Below, in pieces: positions 27,039 through 36,429 of a stretch of DNA of 64,000 bases. The notes beneath the pieces were generated by a model. It was not told the origin of the DNA, did not search any database, and saw only the letters and a program-made list of their open reading frames with translations. The DNA lies in the NCBI RefSeq assembly GCF_013137895.1, contig NZ_CP053538.1:1859501-1923500 (forward strand), given 5' to 3'. This stretch comes from Hymenobacter taeanensis. GTDB lineage: Bacteria; Bacteroidota; Bacteroidia; Cytophagales; Hymenobacteraceae. Each line of letters opens with the position of its first letter. The first letter of the stretch is position 1. The translations under genes and the position numbers were made by a program.

Positions 27039-27761
27039 TTAGAGCTGCCGAAAGGGCCGGGTGAGGCGGTACCAAAGGCTGCGGGGCGAGTACCAACTTT
27101 CAAACTCTCCCTTGACATCTGCGTCCAAAGAAAGATGGAGTGGTTCTTCAGGATTGGCTATTACTTCCTTGGTGACAAAGCCAACACTGTGAATAGAAAG
27201 CAGAATGGGGCCCAATTGCCCGGCAGGCAGAAGTAGCTCAAACGTTCCATCACTATTCGTGGAGGTACCCACGGTTGTACCTTTGAGCAGCACCGTTACG
27301 CCGGGTAGCGCGGTGGCCGAGGAGTGGTCAAGGATACGGCCGCGCACCATAAGTGGCGGAAGTGACAGAGTCGGGGTTGAGAAAGCCGGCTGAGCCACCA
27401 TGCCTAAGGTAATACTTCGTTGTATCCGGACGGGGGGTGCCTGTTGAGCAACTGCTATGGGTGCTGCGGCTGCGCCTAGGCCTATCAACGCTACCAGCGC
27501 CATCCAGCGCCCACGCCACATTGTATCTGACGCCGGTGCTACTATCCCCAACGTCCGGTTCAATTGATCAGCCCGAAAACGTCCGCAACTTTTACCCGCC
27601 GACTGCCCTAGAAAGGCTACAATCTCGGCATCTGTCATGCGGGTAAAATCAACTACTACTTTATCACAGGCAGCGCAGTGGCGGCCCTGGGCGGCGGGCG
27701 TCATCGTCTGCCAGTTCTCGTGGCAGGGCTTCGGAATAGAGAGGGTAGAGCGAGTAGGCAT
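27039..27761 (-). CDS. Cys-rich N-terminus joined to a membrane-anchored carboxypeptidase-regulatory domain
   Basis: 240 residues. The first 62 residues form a small cytoplasmic-looking domain with Cys at 13, 29, 32 and 59 (CHENW, HCAACDKVVVDFT, SCGRF), which suggests a metal site. A membrane helix follows (about 86-106), then a CarboxypepD-regulatory-like beta domain (about 137-215: VRGRILDHSSATALPGVTVL, TSTNSDGTFELLLP). The start domain recurs in Cytophagales proteins of unknown role. The layout looks like a signal-relay or envelope scaffold protein, but I cannot assign a function. Confidence 0.65.
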   Translation of the reverse strand: MPTRSTLSIPKPCHENWQTMTPAAQGRHCAACDKVVVDFTRMTDAEIVAFLGQSAGKSCGRFRADQLNRTLGIVAPASDTMWRGRWMALVALIGLGAAAAPIAVAQQAPPVRIQRSITLGMVAQPAFSTPTLSLPPLMVRGRILDHSSATALPGVTVLLKGTTVGTSTNSDGTFELLLPAGQLGPILLSIHSVGFVTKEVIANPEEPLHLSLDADVKGEFESWYSPRSLWYRLTRPFRQL

Positions 27762-27953
27762 ACAGCAGCGGGTTGGTTTTGCTGTGTTGATGCTACGCTA
27801 GGCCACTTTCCATAAGGGCGGAGAAATTTCTTCGAAAAAAGGAAGAAAGCCTACAGGTTTACCCCTTGGTTAAGAGGGCCGTTACACCTAGCGGCGTGCA
27901 GCCCCACGCATTATTCTGTATCTTTTGCCCCCTTAACCTCTCACATCAGCCCC

Positions 27954-29723
27954 TTGTCTACACCTCTTCCGCCCTCGCGCCTCAGCGGCCTGTTTCGCCG
28001 CAAAAGCCTCGACGATATTCTGCACAACCCACCCGCCGACGCCGAAGGCCACAGCCATGGTGGCCTAGAGCGTCACCTCACCGTCCGCGACCTGACTTCG
28101 CTGGGCATTGCGGCCGTAATTGGGGCCGGTATCTTCAGCACCATTGGCAACGCCTCACACGACGGTGGGCCGGCCGTGTCGCTGCTGTTTGTATTTACGG
28201 CTATTGCCTGCGCCTTCTCGGCCCTGTGCTACGCGCAGTTTGCGGCTACCATCCCAGTAAGCGGCTCGGCCTATACCTATGCCTATGCCTCCTTCGGGGA
28301 GCTGGCCGCCTGGATTATCGGCTGGGCCCTGATTATGGAGTATGCGGTGGGCAACATTGTGGTAGCCATATCCTGGTCAGATTACTTTACCGGCTTACTA
28401 CAAGGTATAGGAGTTAACGTACCCATCTGGCTAACCATGGGGATGCAAAGTGCTCATAAACACTACAATGAAGTGCTGGAGCTGATGCAGTCGGGTAAGC
28501 CGCTGGCCGACGCCTCGGCGGCGCAGCTGGAAGGCTACCGGGCCTGGAGCGCGGCTCCGGAGCTGCCGGGTGGCCTACGCCTCGTCCTCGACCTGCCCGC
28601 TGGCCTCATTACCCTGGCCATTACGGCGCTGGTGTACGTGGGCATCAAGGAATCTAAAAATGCCTCTAACCTGCTGGTTGCCCTGAAGTTAGTGGTGGTG
28701 GCCGTGGTAATTTTGGTAGGTGCCTTCTACGTGCAGCCCGAAAACTGGAGCCCTTTCGCCCCAAACGGCATTGGCGGGGTACTCAAAGGAGTATCGGCAG
28801 TGTTCTTCGCGTACATCGGTTTCGATGCTATTTCGACCACGGCGGAAGAGTGTAAAAATCCCCAGCGTGACCTGCCCCGGGCTATGATTTACGCCCTCAT
28901 CATCTGCACCATTCTCTACGTGATTATCACGCTGGTACTCACGGGCATGGTGAACTACAAGGAGCTGGCCGTCGGCGACCCCCTGGCCTACGTATTCAAT
29001 AAAGTAGGGGTGAAGTGGCTGGGCGGCGTGGTAGCCGTGTCGGCGGTGCTGGCCATGGCCTCGGTGCTGCTGGTGTTCCAGATTGGGCAGCCCCGCATCT
29101 GGATGACCATGTCGCGCGACGGATTGCTGCCCCCCGTATTCTCGCGGGTGCACCCCAAGTTTCACACACCCTCGTTCAGCACCATCGTCACGGGCTTCTT
29201 TGTAGGCGTGCCGGCCATGCTGCTGAATATGGACCTGGTAATCGACCTGACGAGTATCGGTACTCTGTTTGCGTTTGCGCTGGTGTGCGGCGGTATTCTG
29301 ATTATTGACCCGCTAGGCCAGTCGAATGCCCGGTTTAAGGTGCCCTACATCAATGGGCAGTTTCTGGTGCCACTGGTGCTGATAGTGGGTGCCGTGCTGC
29401 TGTTCCTCTATAATCAGGCGGGTATTCAGGAATTTCAGCAGGCGCTAAGCAGCGGCTACGAGGAAGGCCGCCACTACATCCCGATGCTGGTGTTCTTTGG
29501 GTTTTGCTTTTTGCTGGCGTGGCTGTCGTTCCGCAAGCGTCTTTCGCTGCTGCCGGTGCTGGGCTTGCTCACCAACCTCTACCTCATGACCCAGCTCGGC
29601 ATCAACAACTGGCTGTTGTTCTTTGGCTGGCTGATTATCGGGCTGGCGCTGTACTTCAACTACGGCTTCAAAAACAGCAAGCTGGGGTTACGACTAGCGC
29701 CAAACGGCGCCCGTCTAAGCTAG
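27954..29723 (+). CDS. APC-family amino acid permease
   Basis: 589 residues from a TTG at 27954; no early ATG fits. About 12-14 membrane helices. GIAAVIGAGIFSTIGNAS is the helix-1 substrate-binding break of APC transporters, and AYIGFDAISTTAEECKNPQRD is the cationic amino acid transporter (CAT/YfnA-like) hallmark after helix 8. It imports an amino acid, possibly cationic or branched. A -7-like TATCTTTT lies upstream near 27919. It is closed by a hairpin at 29757. Confidence 0.9.
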   Translation: MSTPLPPSRLSGLFRRKSLDDILHNPPADAEGHSHGGLERHLTVRDLTSLGIAAVIGAGIFSTIGNASHDGGPAVSLLFVFTAIACAFSALCYAQFAATIPVSGSAYTYAYASFGELAAWIIGWALIMEYAVGNIVVAISWSDYFTGLLQGIGVNVPIWLTMGMQSAHKHYNEVLELMQSGKPLADASAAQLEGYRAWSAAPELPGGLRLVLDLPAGLITLAITALVYVGIKESKNASNLLVALKLVVVAVVILVGAFYVQPENWSPFAPNGIGGVLKGVSAVFFAYIGFDAISTTAEECKNPQRDLPRAMIYALIICTILYVIITLVLTGMVNYKELAVGDPLAYVFNKVGVKWLGGVVAVSAVLAMASVLLVFQIGQPRIWMTMSRDGLLPPVFSRVHPKFHTPSFSTIVTGFFVGVPAMLLNMDLVIDLTSIGTLFAFALVCGGILIIDPLGQSNARFKVPYINGQFLVPLVLIVGAVLLFLYNQAGIQEFQQALSSGYEEGRHYIPMLVFFGFCFLLAWLSFRKRLSLLPVLGLLTNLYLMTQLGINNWLLFFGWLIIGLALYFNYGFKNSKLGLRLAPNGARLS

Positions 29724-29756
29724 CCTAGGCCCTGCTCAGCAAGTCGCTTTGCCTAC

Positions 29757-29797
29757 CCAAACGCCCCGGTTGCTAATCAAGTAGCCGGGGCGTTTGG
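29757..29797 (+). terminator. Terminator after the permease
   Basis: 13-bp perfect stem (29757-29769 with 29785-29797), 15-base loop, little T run. Confidence 0.7.
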
Positions 29798-29888
29798 TGT
29801 TGCGACCAAGGCGGTTGAAAGTTGTTCCGCGAAGCTCATGGCTGTAACTTGAATGCTCTGCTGCTGTATCCCTCCCTCGGCAATTCTT

Positions 29889-32800
29889 ATGGACTCAGAT
29901 TCTTCGGTTTTTCCTGCTACCCCTACGCAATCCACTACCATTTCCCTTGCTGCCCGCCTGGAGGCCTCCCGTCAGGAGCTGCTAGACCTGGGTCTGCGTA
30001 ATCCGCTGCTTAACTTTCGGCTTTCCAAAGCCCAGGGCGTGGCCGTAGTGCAGGAAGACGCTGCGCTGGTATATGAGGTGCTGGTGAGCCAGGGGAAAAC
30101 TATGTACTTCCAGGCCGCCCCGGAGCCTCGTAAGAATATACTTTCTGCTACTACTGAACCGCTTGGTGAATCCGCCGCGGAAGAAGCCGCTGCCGTTACG
30201 CCGCTGCCGGAGATTACCGCGGAGGAGCGCCAGGCCTTGCTTACCGATAATAAGCTGCAAACCGCTGAGCCGCTGGTTAAGCTGGAGAGCCGCTTGCTCA
30301 ACACCTATTACACCGCCCGAACCAGCCTGGAAGAGCAGGGCGTGAACATTCTATACCTGGCACTGGGCATGCTGACCTGGTACGAGGCCGAGAGCAGCGA
30401 GGAGGCTCGCCAAGCGCCGCTGGTGCTGGTACCCGTACTGCTGGAGCGTGGCACCGCAGCCGAGCGGTTTAAGCTACGCTACACCGGAGCCGAAATTGAG
30501 AGTAACCTGTCCTTGCAAACCAAGCTGAAGGCTGGCTTTGGGGTGGTGCTGCCGCCGCTGGAGGAGGAAACGGCGCTGCCCGACTACTATGCCGCCGTGG
30601 GCGCTGGCGTGGCCGGGTTTCCGCGCTGGCAGGTAGAGCCCAACCGCATTGCGCTGGGCTTCTTCTCCTTCGGTAAGTTCATGCTTTACCGCGACCTGGA
30701 CCCTGCCACCTGGCCTGGAGGTGCCACTCTGCTCGACCATCCGGCCATTGAGGCACTCCTGGGCACGGCCACCGGTTTCCACGACGCGGCCCCCACGGTG
30801 AGCGACACCGCCTTTCTCGACAACGAAAGCACCGCCCACGAGCTGCACCAAGTACTGGATGCCGACAGCTCCCAACTGCTGGCGCTGCTGGCGGTGCAGG
30901 AAGGACGTAACCTGGTAGTGCAGGGCCCGCCCGGCACCGGGAAGTCGCAGACCATTGCCAACCTGCTGGCGGAAGCCATTGGGGCAGGCAAGAAGGTGTT
31001 GTTTGTAGCAGAAAAGATGGCCGCTTTGGAGGTGGTAAAGCGCCGCTTAGATGCCCTGGGCCTGGGCGCGGCCTGCCTGGAGCTACATAGCCACAAGGCC
31101 AACAAAAAAGCCCTGCACGACGAGCTGCGCCAGACCCTAAGCCTGGGTCGCCCCGCTGCCGTGGCCAACGTGGAGGACCAGATGGCCCAGCTGCCCCGCT
31201 ACCGCCAAGCCCTCAACGACTACGCTTTGGCTGTGAATGCGCCCATCGGCCGCAGCCGCCGCACCGCCCAGCAGGTTGCCGGTGAACTATTGCGCCTGGC
31301 CGACGAGCGCGGCCCAACGGAGCTGCCGCGTATTGCGTTTTCTGACCTAACCAACTGGACTGATGCCGCCGCTGCCCACACCGAGGCCCTGGCCGCCCGC
31401 CTGCAGGCAACGTTGCAGAAACTAGGCTCGCCCAAAGAGTTGCTGTTTTGGGGCAGTGAGCTAACGGTGCTGCTGCCCGCCGAGCAAGCGGCGCTAGCTG
31501 CCCGGCTCGACGCAGCGCAGGCCGCTGTGGCCAGCTTGCAGGCCGCGGCTCAAGCTCTGGCAGAACAACTCGGGTTGCCTGTTCCCGAGGAGCGTACGGC
31601 GGCTGAGCAGCTTTTACCGGCTGCCCGCCACGCCCAGCTGGCGCCACCTCTGCCTGGAGCGGCCGTAGCAGATGTAGCCTGGCTCCAGCAAGCCAGCCAT
31701 ATTCAAGAAGGTTTAGCGGCCGGACTAGCCTACAAAGCCCTCCGCCAGCAACACGAGGCTACCTTATTGCCCGAAGCCTGGGACCAGCAGCTGCTCATGG
31801 AGCGCGCGGCCCTGCTTGCCGCCGGCGACAAGTGGTGGAACTTCCTCAGCGGTGAATACCGGCGGGCCCGCAAGCGCCTTCAGAGCTTCTGGCGTGGCCC
31901 GTTACCCAAAGAGTCAAGCGGAATAATCACGGTCATCGATGCTATTCATGAAGCTGCCCGCTACGCTAAAGCCATAACAGAAATAAGTGGCCTAGGTCAG
32001 CAGCTCTTTGGGGTGAGCTGGCAGGGAGAACGTTCCGACTGGCCTACGCTGCTCAAAACGCAGGCGTATTTAACTCTCACGCATCAGCGGATTGCTCGCG
32101 GTGAGTTGCCGGGCGCTTTACTGGCCTATCTGCAAGGCGAAACTAACCCTGGTGAGATAGTAGAGCCACTGGCAGCTCTAGAAACTGCCCTAGTACTGCA
32201 CAGAACAACTGTGCAGGCTGTAGCCGATGCGCTGCAGCTTAATGAAATGCGCCGCTTTGGGCCGGCGGGTCGGTTGCAGTTTCAGCCGTTTGAAACTCAG
32301 CAGCGCATTTTAGCCGCCTGGGCTGCCGACGTACCCGCCTTGCGCCTGACTACCGAGTGGAACAACGTAGCCGCAGCCGTGCAAACTGAGCAGCTGCCGG
32401 AGCTTCTGCTGCTGGCCGAAAGCTGGCCCCATGCCCCACGGTTACTGGCTGCAGCCGTGCGCCAAACCTGGCTTGAGCACCTGCAGCGCCAAGCCTACAA
32501 GCAGCACCCCGCCCTCCGGCAATTTGAGCGGGCCAGCCACGAGGAAACCGCCGCCCGCTTCCGTCAGGCCGATCAGGACTCGCTCTACCACAACCGCATT
32601 CGGGCCCTGCGCCAGCATTATGAAGGTTTGCCGCACCCGCAGGCGGGTGGGCAAATGCTCTTGCTACGCAATGAATTTGCTAAAAAGACTCGCCATTTGC
32701 CCCTGCGCAAGCTTATGCAGCAAGCCGGGCGAGCCGTGCAGGCTATTAAGCCGGTGTTCATGATGTCACCGCTGTCGGTAGCCAATTATCTGCCCCCGGG

Positions 32801-34673
32801 AGCAGTGGAGTTTGATTTGGTGGTGTTCGACGAAGCTTCGCAGGTGAAGCCCGTAGACGCGCTGGGGGCTATTGCGCGGGGTAAGCAGTTGGTAGTAGTC
32901 GGCGACTCTAAACAGCTGCCGCCCACATCCTTTTTCGACTCACTGACTGGTAGCGGGGAAGAAGCCGACGAGGAAAATGTGACGGCTGACATCCAGAGTA
33001 TTCTGGAGCTGTGCAAAGCCCGCCAGATGCCCGAGCGGATGTTGCGCTGGCACTACCGGAGCCTACACCAGTCGCTGATTGCGGCCTCCAACCACCTGTC
33101 TTACGAAGACAAACTGGTAATTTTTCCTAGTCCGGGCGGGCAAGGACAGCTGGGGTTGGTGTATCATCACTTGCCCACTACGCACTATGAGCGGGGTACC
33201 ACGCGCACAAACCCGCTGGAGGCGCAGGCCGTGGCAGAAGCCGTGTTGCACCACGCCCGCACTACGCCGCGCCTCACGTTGGGTGTAGTAGCCTTCAGTA
33301 CGGCGCAGCGCCAGGCCATTCAGGACGCCCTGGAAAAGCTGCGCCGCCAGCACCCCGAAACCGAGGCCTTTTTTAACCGCCACCCCCACGAGCCCTTCTT
33401 CATCAAGAACCTGGAAAACGTGCAGGGTGATGAGCGCGACGTTATCCTGATTAGCGTAGGCTACGGGCGTACCAAAGAGGGCTACCTGACCATGAGCTTC
33501 GGGCCTTTGAATGGGGAAGGGGGTGAACGGCGGCTGAACGTGCTTATCACCAGGGCCAAGCAGCGCTGCGAGGTATTCACCAACCTCACCGCCGATGATC
33601 TGGACCTTACGCGTACCCGCGCTAAGGGCGTGGCCGCGCTCAAGACCTTCCTGAACTTCGCTCAGCACGGGCGCCTGAACCAGAACGAAGAAACCGGCCG
33701 CGAAATGGAGTCGCCGTTTGAGGAAGCGGTGTACCGGGCCCTCACCGCCCATGGCTATACCGTGCGCCCCCAAATCGGCAGCCAGGGCTTTTACATTGAT
33801 TTAGCGGTAGTAGACCCCGATCAGCCCGGCCGCTACGTGCTGGGTATTGAGTGCGACGGGGCCATGTACCACTCGGCCCGCTCGGCCCGCGACCGGGACC
33901 GGCTGCGCCAGCAGGTGCTGGAGGCCGTGGGCTGGCGCCTGCACCGCATCTGGAGCACCGACTGGTTTCGGGATCCACAGCGCGAAACGGAACGCGTGGT
34001 GCAGGCCATCGAAGAAGCCCGCCGCCGCGCCGCCCAGGATGACTCCGACGAGCCAGAAGAAACCGAAGCAGCACTGGAAGCCACCGGTGCCAGTATTGAG
34101 CGCGAAGAGCTTTCCGCCACCCAAACCATGGCCGAGCCCTACCAAGTGGCGCAGCTACCGGCCGCCGTAGGCCACCGCGAGCTGCACCAGCACAGCCTAG
34201 GCCAGTTAGCCAACTGGCTCACCCAGATAGTTCGGATAGAAAGCCCGATTCATCTCGACGAAGCCACCCGCCGCTTGGCCCAAGCCAGCGGTGCCACCCA
34301 AGTTGGAGCCCGCATGCGTAAAGCCGGCCGCGATGCGGCGCTGCTGGCTACTAACCTGCGCCACCTGCGCCAGCAGGGCGACTTCCTCTGGGACATCAGC
34401 ATGCAGCAACCGCCCCTGCGCGACCGAAGCAACCTGCCCGCCATTTCGCGCAAGCTACCCTTTGTAGCCCCCGAGGAGCTGGCTCGCGCCCTGCGCACCG
34501 TAGTAGAGCAAAGCTTCGCCCTACCCCGCGAGGCGGTGTTTCTGCCCACCGTCCGCCTGCTGGGCTTCAGCCGCCTCTCCGACGATATGCGCCAACAGCT
34601 AGAACCTGCCCTTACTGGCCTATTGGAACGAGGTGAGATTGAAGAAGTAAACGGCATTCTGCGCCCGATCTAA
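29889..34673 (+). CDS. DUF4011-helicase-Vsr-like nuclease-DUF3320 protein, candidate phage defence
   Basis: 1594 residues from the ATG at 29889; an upstream ATG at 29853 is less likely. Order: N-terminal DUF4011 (about 20-330, LLDLGLRNPLLNFR); superfamily 1 helicase with Walker A GPPGTGKS (about 345-352), a long helical insertion, Walker B VVFDEAS (about 977-983), VVGDSKQLPPTSF, VQGDERDVI and LNVLITRAK; a Vsr/MTES_1575-type nuclease (about 1272-1370: ESPFEEAVYRAL, GFYIDLAV, IECDGAMYH); then DUF3320 (about 1430-1500). DUF4011-helicase-Vsr proteins are described as single-gene antiphage systems (hhe). Nuclease acidic residues look intact. The RAYT relative downstream supports an accessory locus. 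Activity here is inference. Confidence 0.88.
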   Translation: MDSDSSVFPATPTQSTTISLAARLEASRQELLDLGLRNPLLNFRLSKAQGVAVVQEDAALVYEVLVSQGKTMYFQAAPEPRKNILSATTEPLGESAAEEAAAVTPLPEITAEERQALLTDNKLQTAEPLVKLESRLLNTYYTARTSLEEQGVNILYLALGMLTWYEAESSEEARQAPLVLVPVLLERGTAAERFKLRYTGAEIESNLSLQTKLKAGFGVVLPPLEEETALPDYYAAVGAGVAGFPRWQVEPNRIALGFFSFGKFMLYRDLDPATWPGGATLLDHPAIEALLGTATGFHDAAPTVSDTAFLDNESTAHELHQVLDADSSQLLALLAVQEGRNLVVQGPPGTGKSQTIANLLAEAIGAGKKVLFVAEKMAALEVVKRRLDALGLGAACLELHSHKANKKALHDELRQTLSLGRPAAVANVEDQMAQLPRYRQALNDYALAVNAPIGRSRRTAQQVAGELLRLADERGPTELPRIAFSDLTNWTDAAAAHTEALAARLQATLQKLGSPKELLFWGSELTVLLPAEQAALAARLDAAQAAVASLQAAAQALAEQLGLPVPEERTAAEQLLPAARHAQLAPPLPGAAVADVAWLQQASHIQEGLAAGLAYKALRQQHEATLLPEAWDQQLLMERAALLAAGDKWWNFLSGEYRRARKRLQSFWRGPLPKESSGIITVIDAIHEAARYAKAITEISGLGQQLFGVSWQGERSDWPTLLKTQAYLTLTHQRIARGELPGALLAYLQGETNPGEIVEPLAALETALVLHRTTVQAVADALQLNEMRRFGPAGRLQFQPFETQQRILAAWAADVPALRLTTEWNNVAAAVQTEQLPELLLLAESWPHAPRLLAAAVRQTWLEHLQRQAYKQHPALRQFERASHEETAARFRQADQDSLYHNRIRALRQHYEGLPHPQAGGQMLLLRNEFAKKTRHLPLRKLMQQAGRAVQAIKPVFMMSPLSVANYLPPGAVEFDLVVFDEASQVKPVDALGAIARGKQLVVVGDSKQLPPTSFFDSLTGSGEEADEENVTADIQSILELCKARQMPERMLRWHYRSLHQSLIAASNHLSYEDKLVIFPSPGGQGQLGLVYHHLPTTHYERGTTRTNPLEAQAVAEAVLHHARTTPRLTLGVVAFSTAQRQAIQDALEKLRRQHPETEAFFNRHPHEPFFIKNLENVQGDERDVILISVGYGRTKEGYLTMSFGPLNGEGGERRLNVLITRAKQRCEVFTNLTADDLDLTRTRAKGVAALKTFLNFAQHGRLNQNEETGREMESPFEEAVYRALTAHGYTVRPQIGSQGFYIDLAVVDPDQPGRYVLGIECDGAMYHSARSARDRDRLRQQVLEAVGWRLHRIWSTDWFRDPQRETERVVQAIEEARRRAAQDDSDEPEETEAALEATGASIEREELSATQTMAEPYQVAQLPAAVGHRELHQHSLGQLANWLTQIVRIESPIHLDEATRRLAQASGATQVGARMRKAGRDAALLATNLRHLRQQGDFLWDISMQQPPLRDRSNLPAISRKLPFVAPEELARALRTVVEQSFALPREAVFLPTVRLLGFSRLSDDMRQQLEPALTGLLERGEIEEVNGILRPI

Positions 34674-34742
34674 CCCAAAACAGCTCAGCGCCCTCTGCGA
34701 AATCCTCTGCGCACCTCTGCGGGAACCCTTACCAGAACAACC

Positions 34743-35327
34743 GTGCTTCCTCCCGGCGAAACCATGCTACTCACGCTCCGCCTGGCCGGCTCCGTGCCGC
34801 AAAAAGCCGCTCGCGAACTGCACGCCCAGCACATAGCTGCCAAACAAGCCGCTGCTTCTGCGGAAGCGCACCGCCGTGCCGAGAAGCAGTTCTTCGCCGG
34901 GTTCGATGCTCTGCTAGACGCCCGCACCGTAGGACCAGACTATCTAACAAAGGAAAAGTTGGCCGAAATGGTAGCCGGGGAATTGCTGATGCTGGAGGAG
35001 CAGGGGCTGCGGGTGCCATGCTTCGTGGTGCTTCCTAATCACTTGCACGCGGTGCTACACCTGCCGCTAGGCCAGTCGGTGTCATTGTACAAAACGGTAG
35101 AGCTGCTCCACCAGCGCACTGCTGCCCAGGCCCGGCGCCTGTTACGCGGCCAGCTCCCACCCGAAGCTGATTTCTGGCAAACCGGCTTCCATGAGCTACC
35201 CGTGCTGGATGCCGTCGAACTTGACCGCATCCGGCAGTATCTACTAGGCCACCCCCAGCGCCTAGCTCTACCCGAGCGGTTTCACGACTGGCCGTATGTA
35301 TTTATTGGTGACGAGGTACAGGAGTGA
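34743..35327 (+). CDS. REP-associated (RAYT-like) HUH transposase relative
   Basis: 194 residues from a GTG at 34743. An ATG at 34764 would cut into the first strand, PGETMLLTLRLAGSVP. VVLPNHLHAVLHLP (95-108) supplies the His-x-His metal site of Y1 (IS200/RAYT) proteins. FWQTGFHELPV and IRQYLLGHP follow as in RAYTs; Tyr166 aligns, from memory, with the catalytic Tyr of E. coli TnpA-REP. It is single-copy here with no flanking insertion-sequence ends. A REP-type inverted repeat lies 1.1 kb downstream (36430-36520). CTCTGCG is repeated three times between 34691 and 34725 just ahead of it. Confidence 0.75.
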   Translation: MLPPGETMLLTLRLAGSVPQKAARELHAQHIAAKQAAASAEAHRRAEKQFFAGFDALLDARTVGPDYLTKEKLAEMVAGELLMLEEQGLRVPCFVVLPNHLHAVLHLPLGQSVSLYKTVELLHQRTAAQARRLLRGQLPPEADFWQTGFHELPVLDAVELDRIRQYLLGHPQRLALPERFHDWPYVFIGDEVQE

Positions 35328-35410
35328 TGAGGTGAAAAAAGAAGCACGTTATCCTGCACTACACTCCGCACAACGTTCTATTTCATGCCTGTTACAGTTC
35401 ACCTCTTCAC
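35324..35410. repeat. Imperfect inverted repeat after the RAYT gene
   Basis: Arms 35324-35336 and 35398-35410 match at 12 of 13 positions (GTGATGAGGTGAA against TTCACCTCTTCAC). It overlaps the RAYT stop and lies before the end of the convergent EamA gene. Terminator or REP-like relic. Confidence 0.4.
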
Positions 35411-35423
35411 TTCATAACCTAAC

Positions 35424-36383
35424 TTACTTCGCCCGGTGGATGATGGCTACGCTGACCAGGATAATGAGCATACCCAGCAGGTGCCAGAGGTTGAACTGCT
35501 CGCCATCAAGCAAACCCCATCCGAGGGCCATAATGGGCACTAAATAGGTATTGGAAGCTGCAAATAGCGCCGTGGAGCTTTGGATGAGCTTGTTGAACAG
35601 CACCATGGCTACGGCCGTGCTCATGGTAGCTAGCAGCGCGATATAGCCGAAGGCCGTCCAGGCGCCGGGCACGGTAGCCAGCTTATGCAGGAACTGGGTG
35701 CCCAGCAGCAGGTATGCCAAGGCCGGCCCGCCAATGAACAGCAGCAAGAGCCCGGTAATTGCTACCGAAGGAATACCATTGAAGTGGTGCTTGATAATGT
35801 TGACGCTGAAGCCGTAGCCCAACGTGGCCAGTACAATGTATAGTCCATACCAAGCATTACTTTCGCCACTTGGCGTAGCATCCCCGCCGCTGCCACCCAG
35901 CAGCATGAGCACTACGGTACCGGCCAGGCCTAGGCCTATGCCAAACACTCGTAGGCCAGTCAGCTTCTGCCCAAAGAAGGCCGCGCCTACCACCAGGGTA
36001 AAAACTGCCGTAAGCGCATTTAGTACTCCCGCTAGGCCAGAAGCCATTCGGGTTTCCGCGTAAGCAAACAGGAAGGCCGGAATGAGCGTGCCCACCACGC
36101 CGCTCAGCACCAGCCACTTAAACCGGCTGCGCTCTACTTTGCCAATATGCTTTAGGGCAAATGGCAGCAGCAGTAGTGCCGCTACGCTCACCCGCGTGGC
36201 CCCTAGCTCCAGGGCTGAAAAGACTACCAACCCCTTCTTCATCAAAATAAACGAAGTGCCCCAAATAGTAGCCAAAACAATCAGCAGCACCCAGGCTGAG
36301 GCCGGCGTGCGGTGGGGCGGCGGTGGGGCCACGGTCGGGGAGCCAGGAGCGGACGTTACGGCCGGGGCCGGGGCGGTAGGCAT
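35424..36383 (-). CDS. EamA-family (DMT) transporter
   Basis: 319 residues from the ATG at 36383. The frame is open to 36455, but those extra codons lie inside the REP-type repeat. Ten helices in two EamA halves: IWGTSFILMKKGL and GATRVSVAALLLLP in the first; NAWYGLYIVLATLGYGFSVN and FAASNTYLVPIMALGWG in the second. It exports or imports a small metabolite, unknown. A Pro/Ala-rich N-terminal leader (1-28) precedes helix 1. Confidence 0.88.
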   Translation of the reverse strand: MPTAPAPAVTSAPGSPTVAPPPPHRTPASAWVLLIVLATIWGTSFILMKKGLVVFSALELGATRVSVAALLLLPFALKHIGKVERSRFKWLVLSGVVGTLIPAFLFAYAETRMASGLAGVLNALTAVFTLVVGAAFFGQKLTGLRVFGIGLGLAGTVVLMLLGGSGGDATPSGESNAWYGLYIVLATLGYGFSVNIIKHHFNGIPSVAITGLLLLFIGGPALAYLLLGTQFLHKLATVPGAWTAFGYIALLATMSTAVAMVLFNKLIQSSTALFAASNTYLVPIMALGWGLLDGEQFNLWHLLGMLIILVSVAIIHRAK

Positions 36384-36429
36384 GCGGGGGAGGAATGTAG
36401 AAGTAGAAGGGTGTAGAGCAGCAAAAAGA

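Noticed and set aside
30474..30875. Antisense frames of 110-160 codons across the defence-type gene (also 31213-31647 and 33063-33773)
   Set aside because: Shadows of a GC-rich coding strand; no start context or motifs.
34743..35327. Complete IS200/IS605-type insertion sequence
   Set aside because: No TnpB and no subterminal hairpins bracket the gene closely; RAYT-type domesticated gene fits better.
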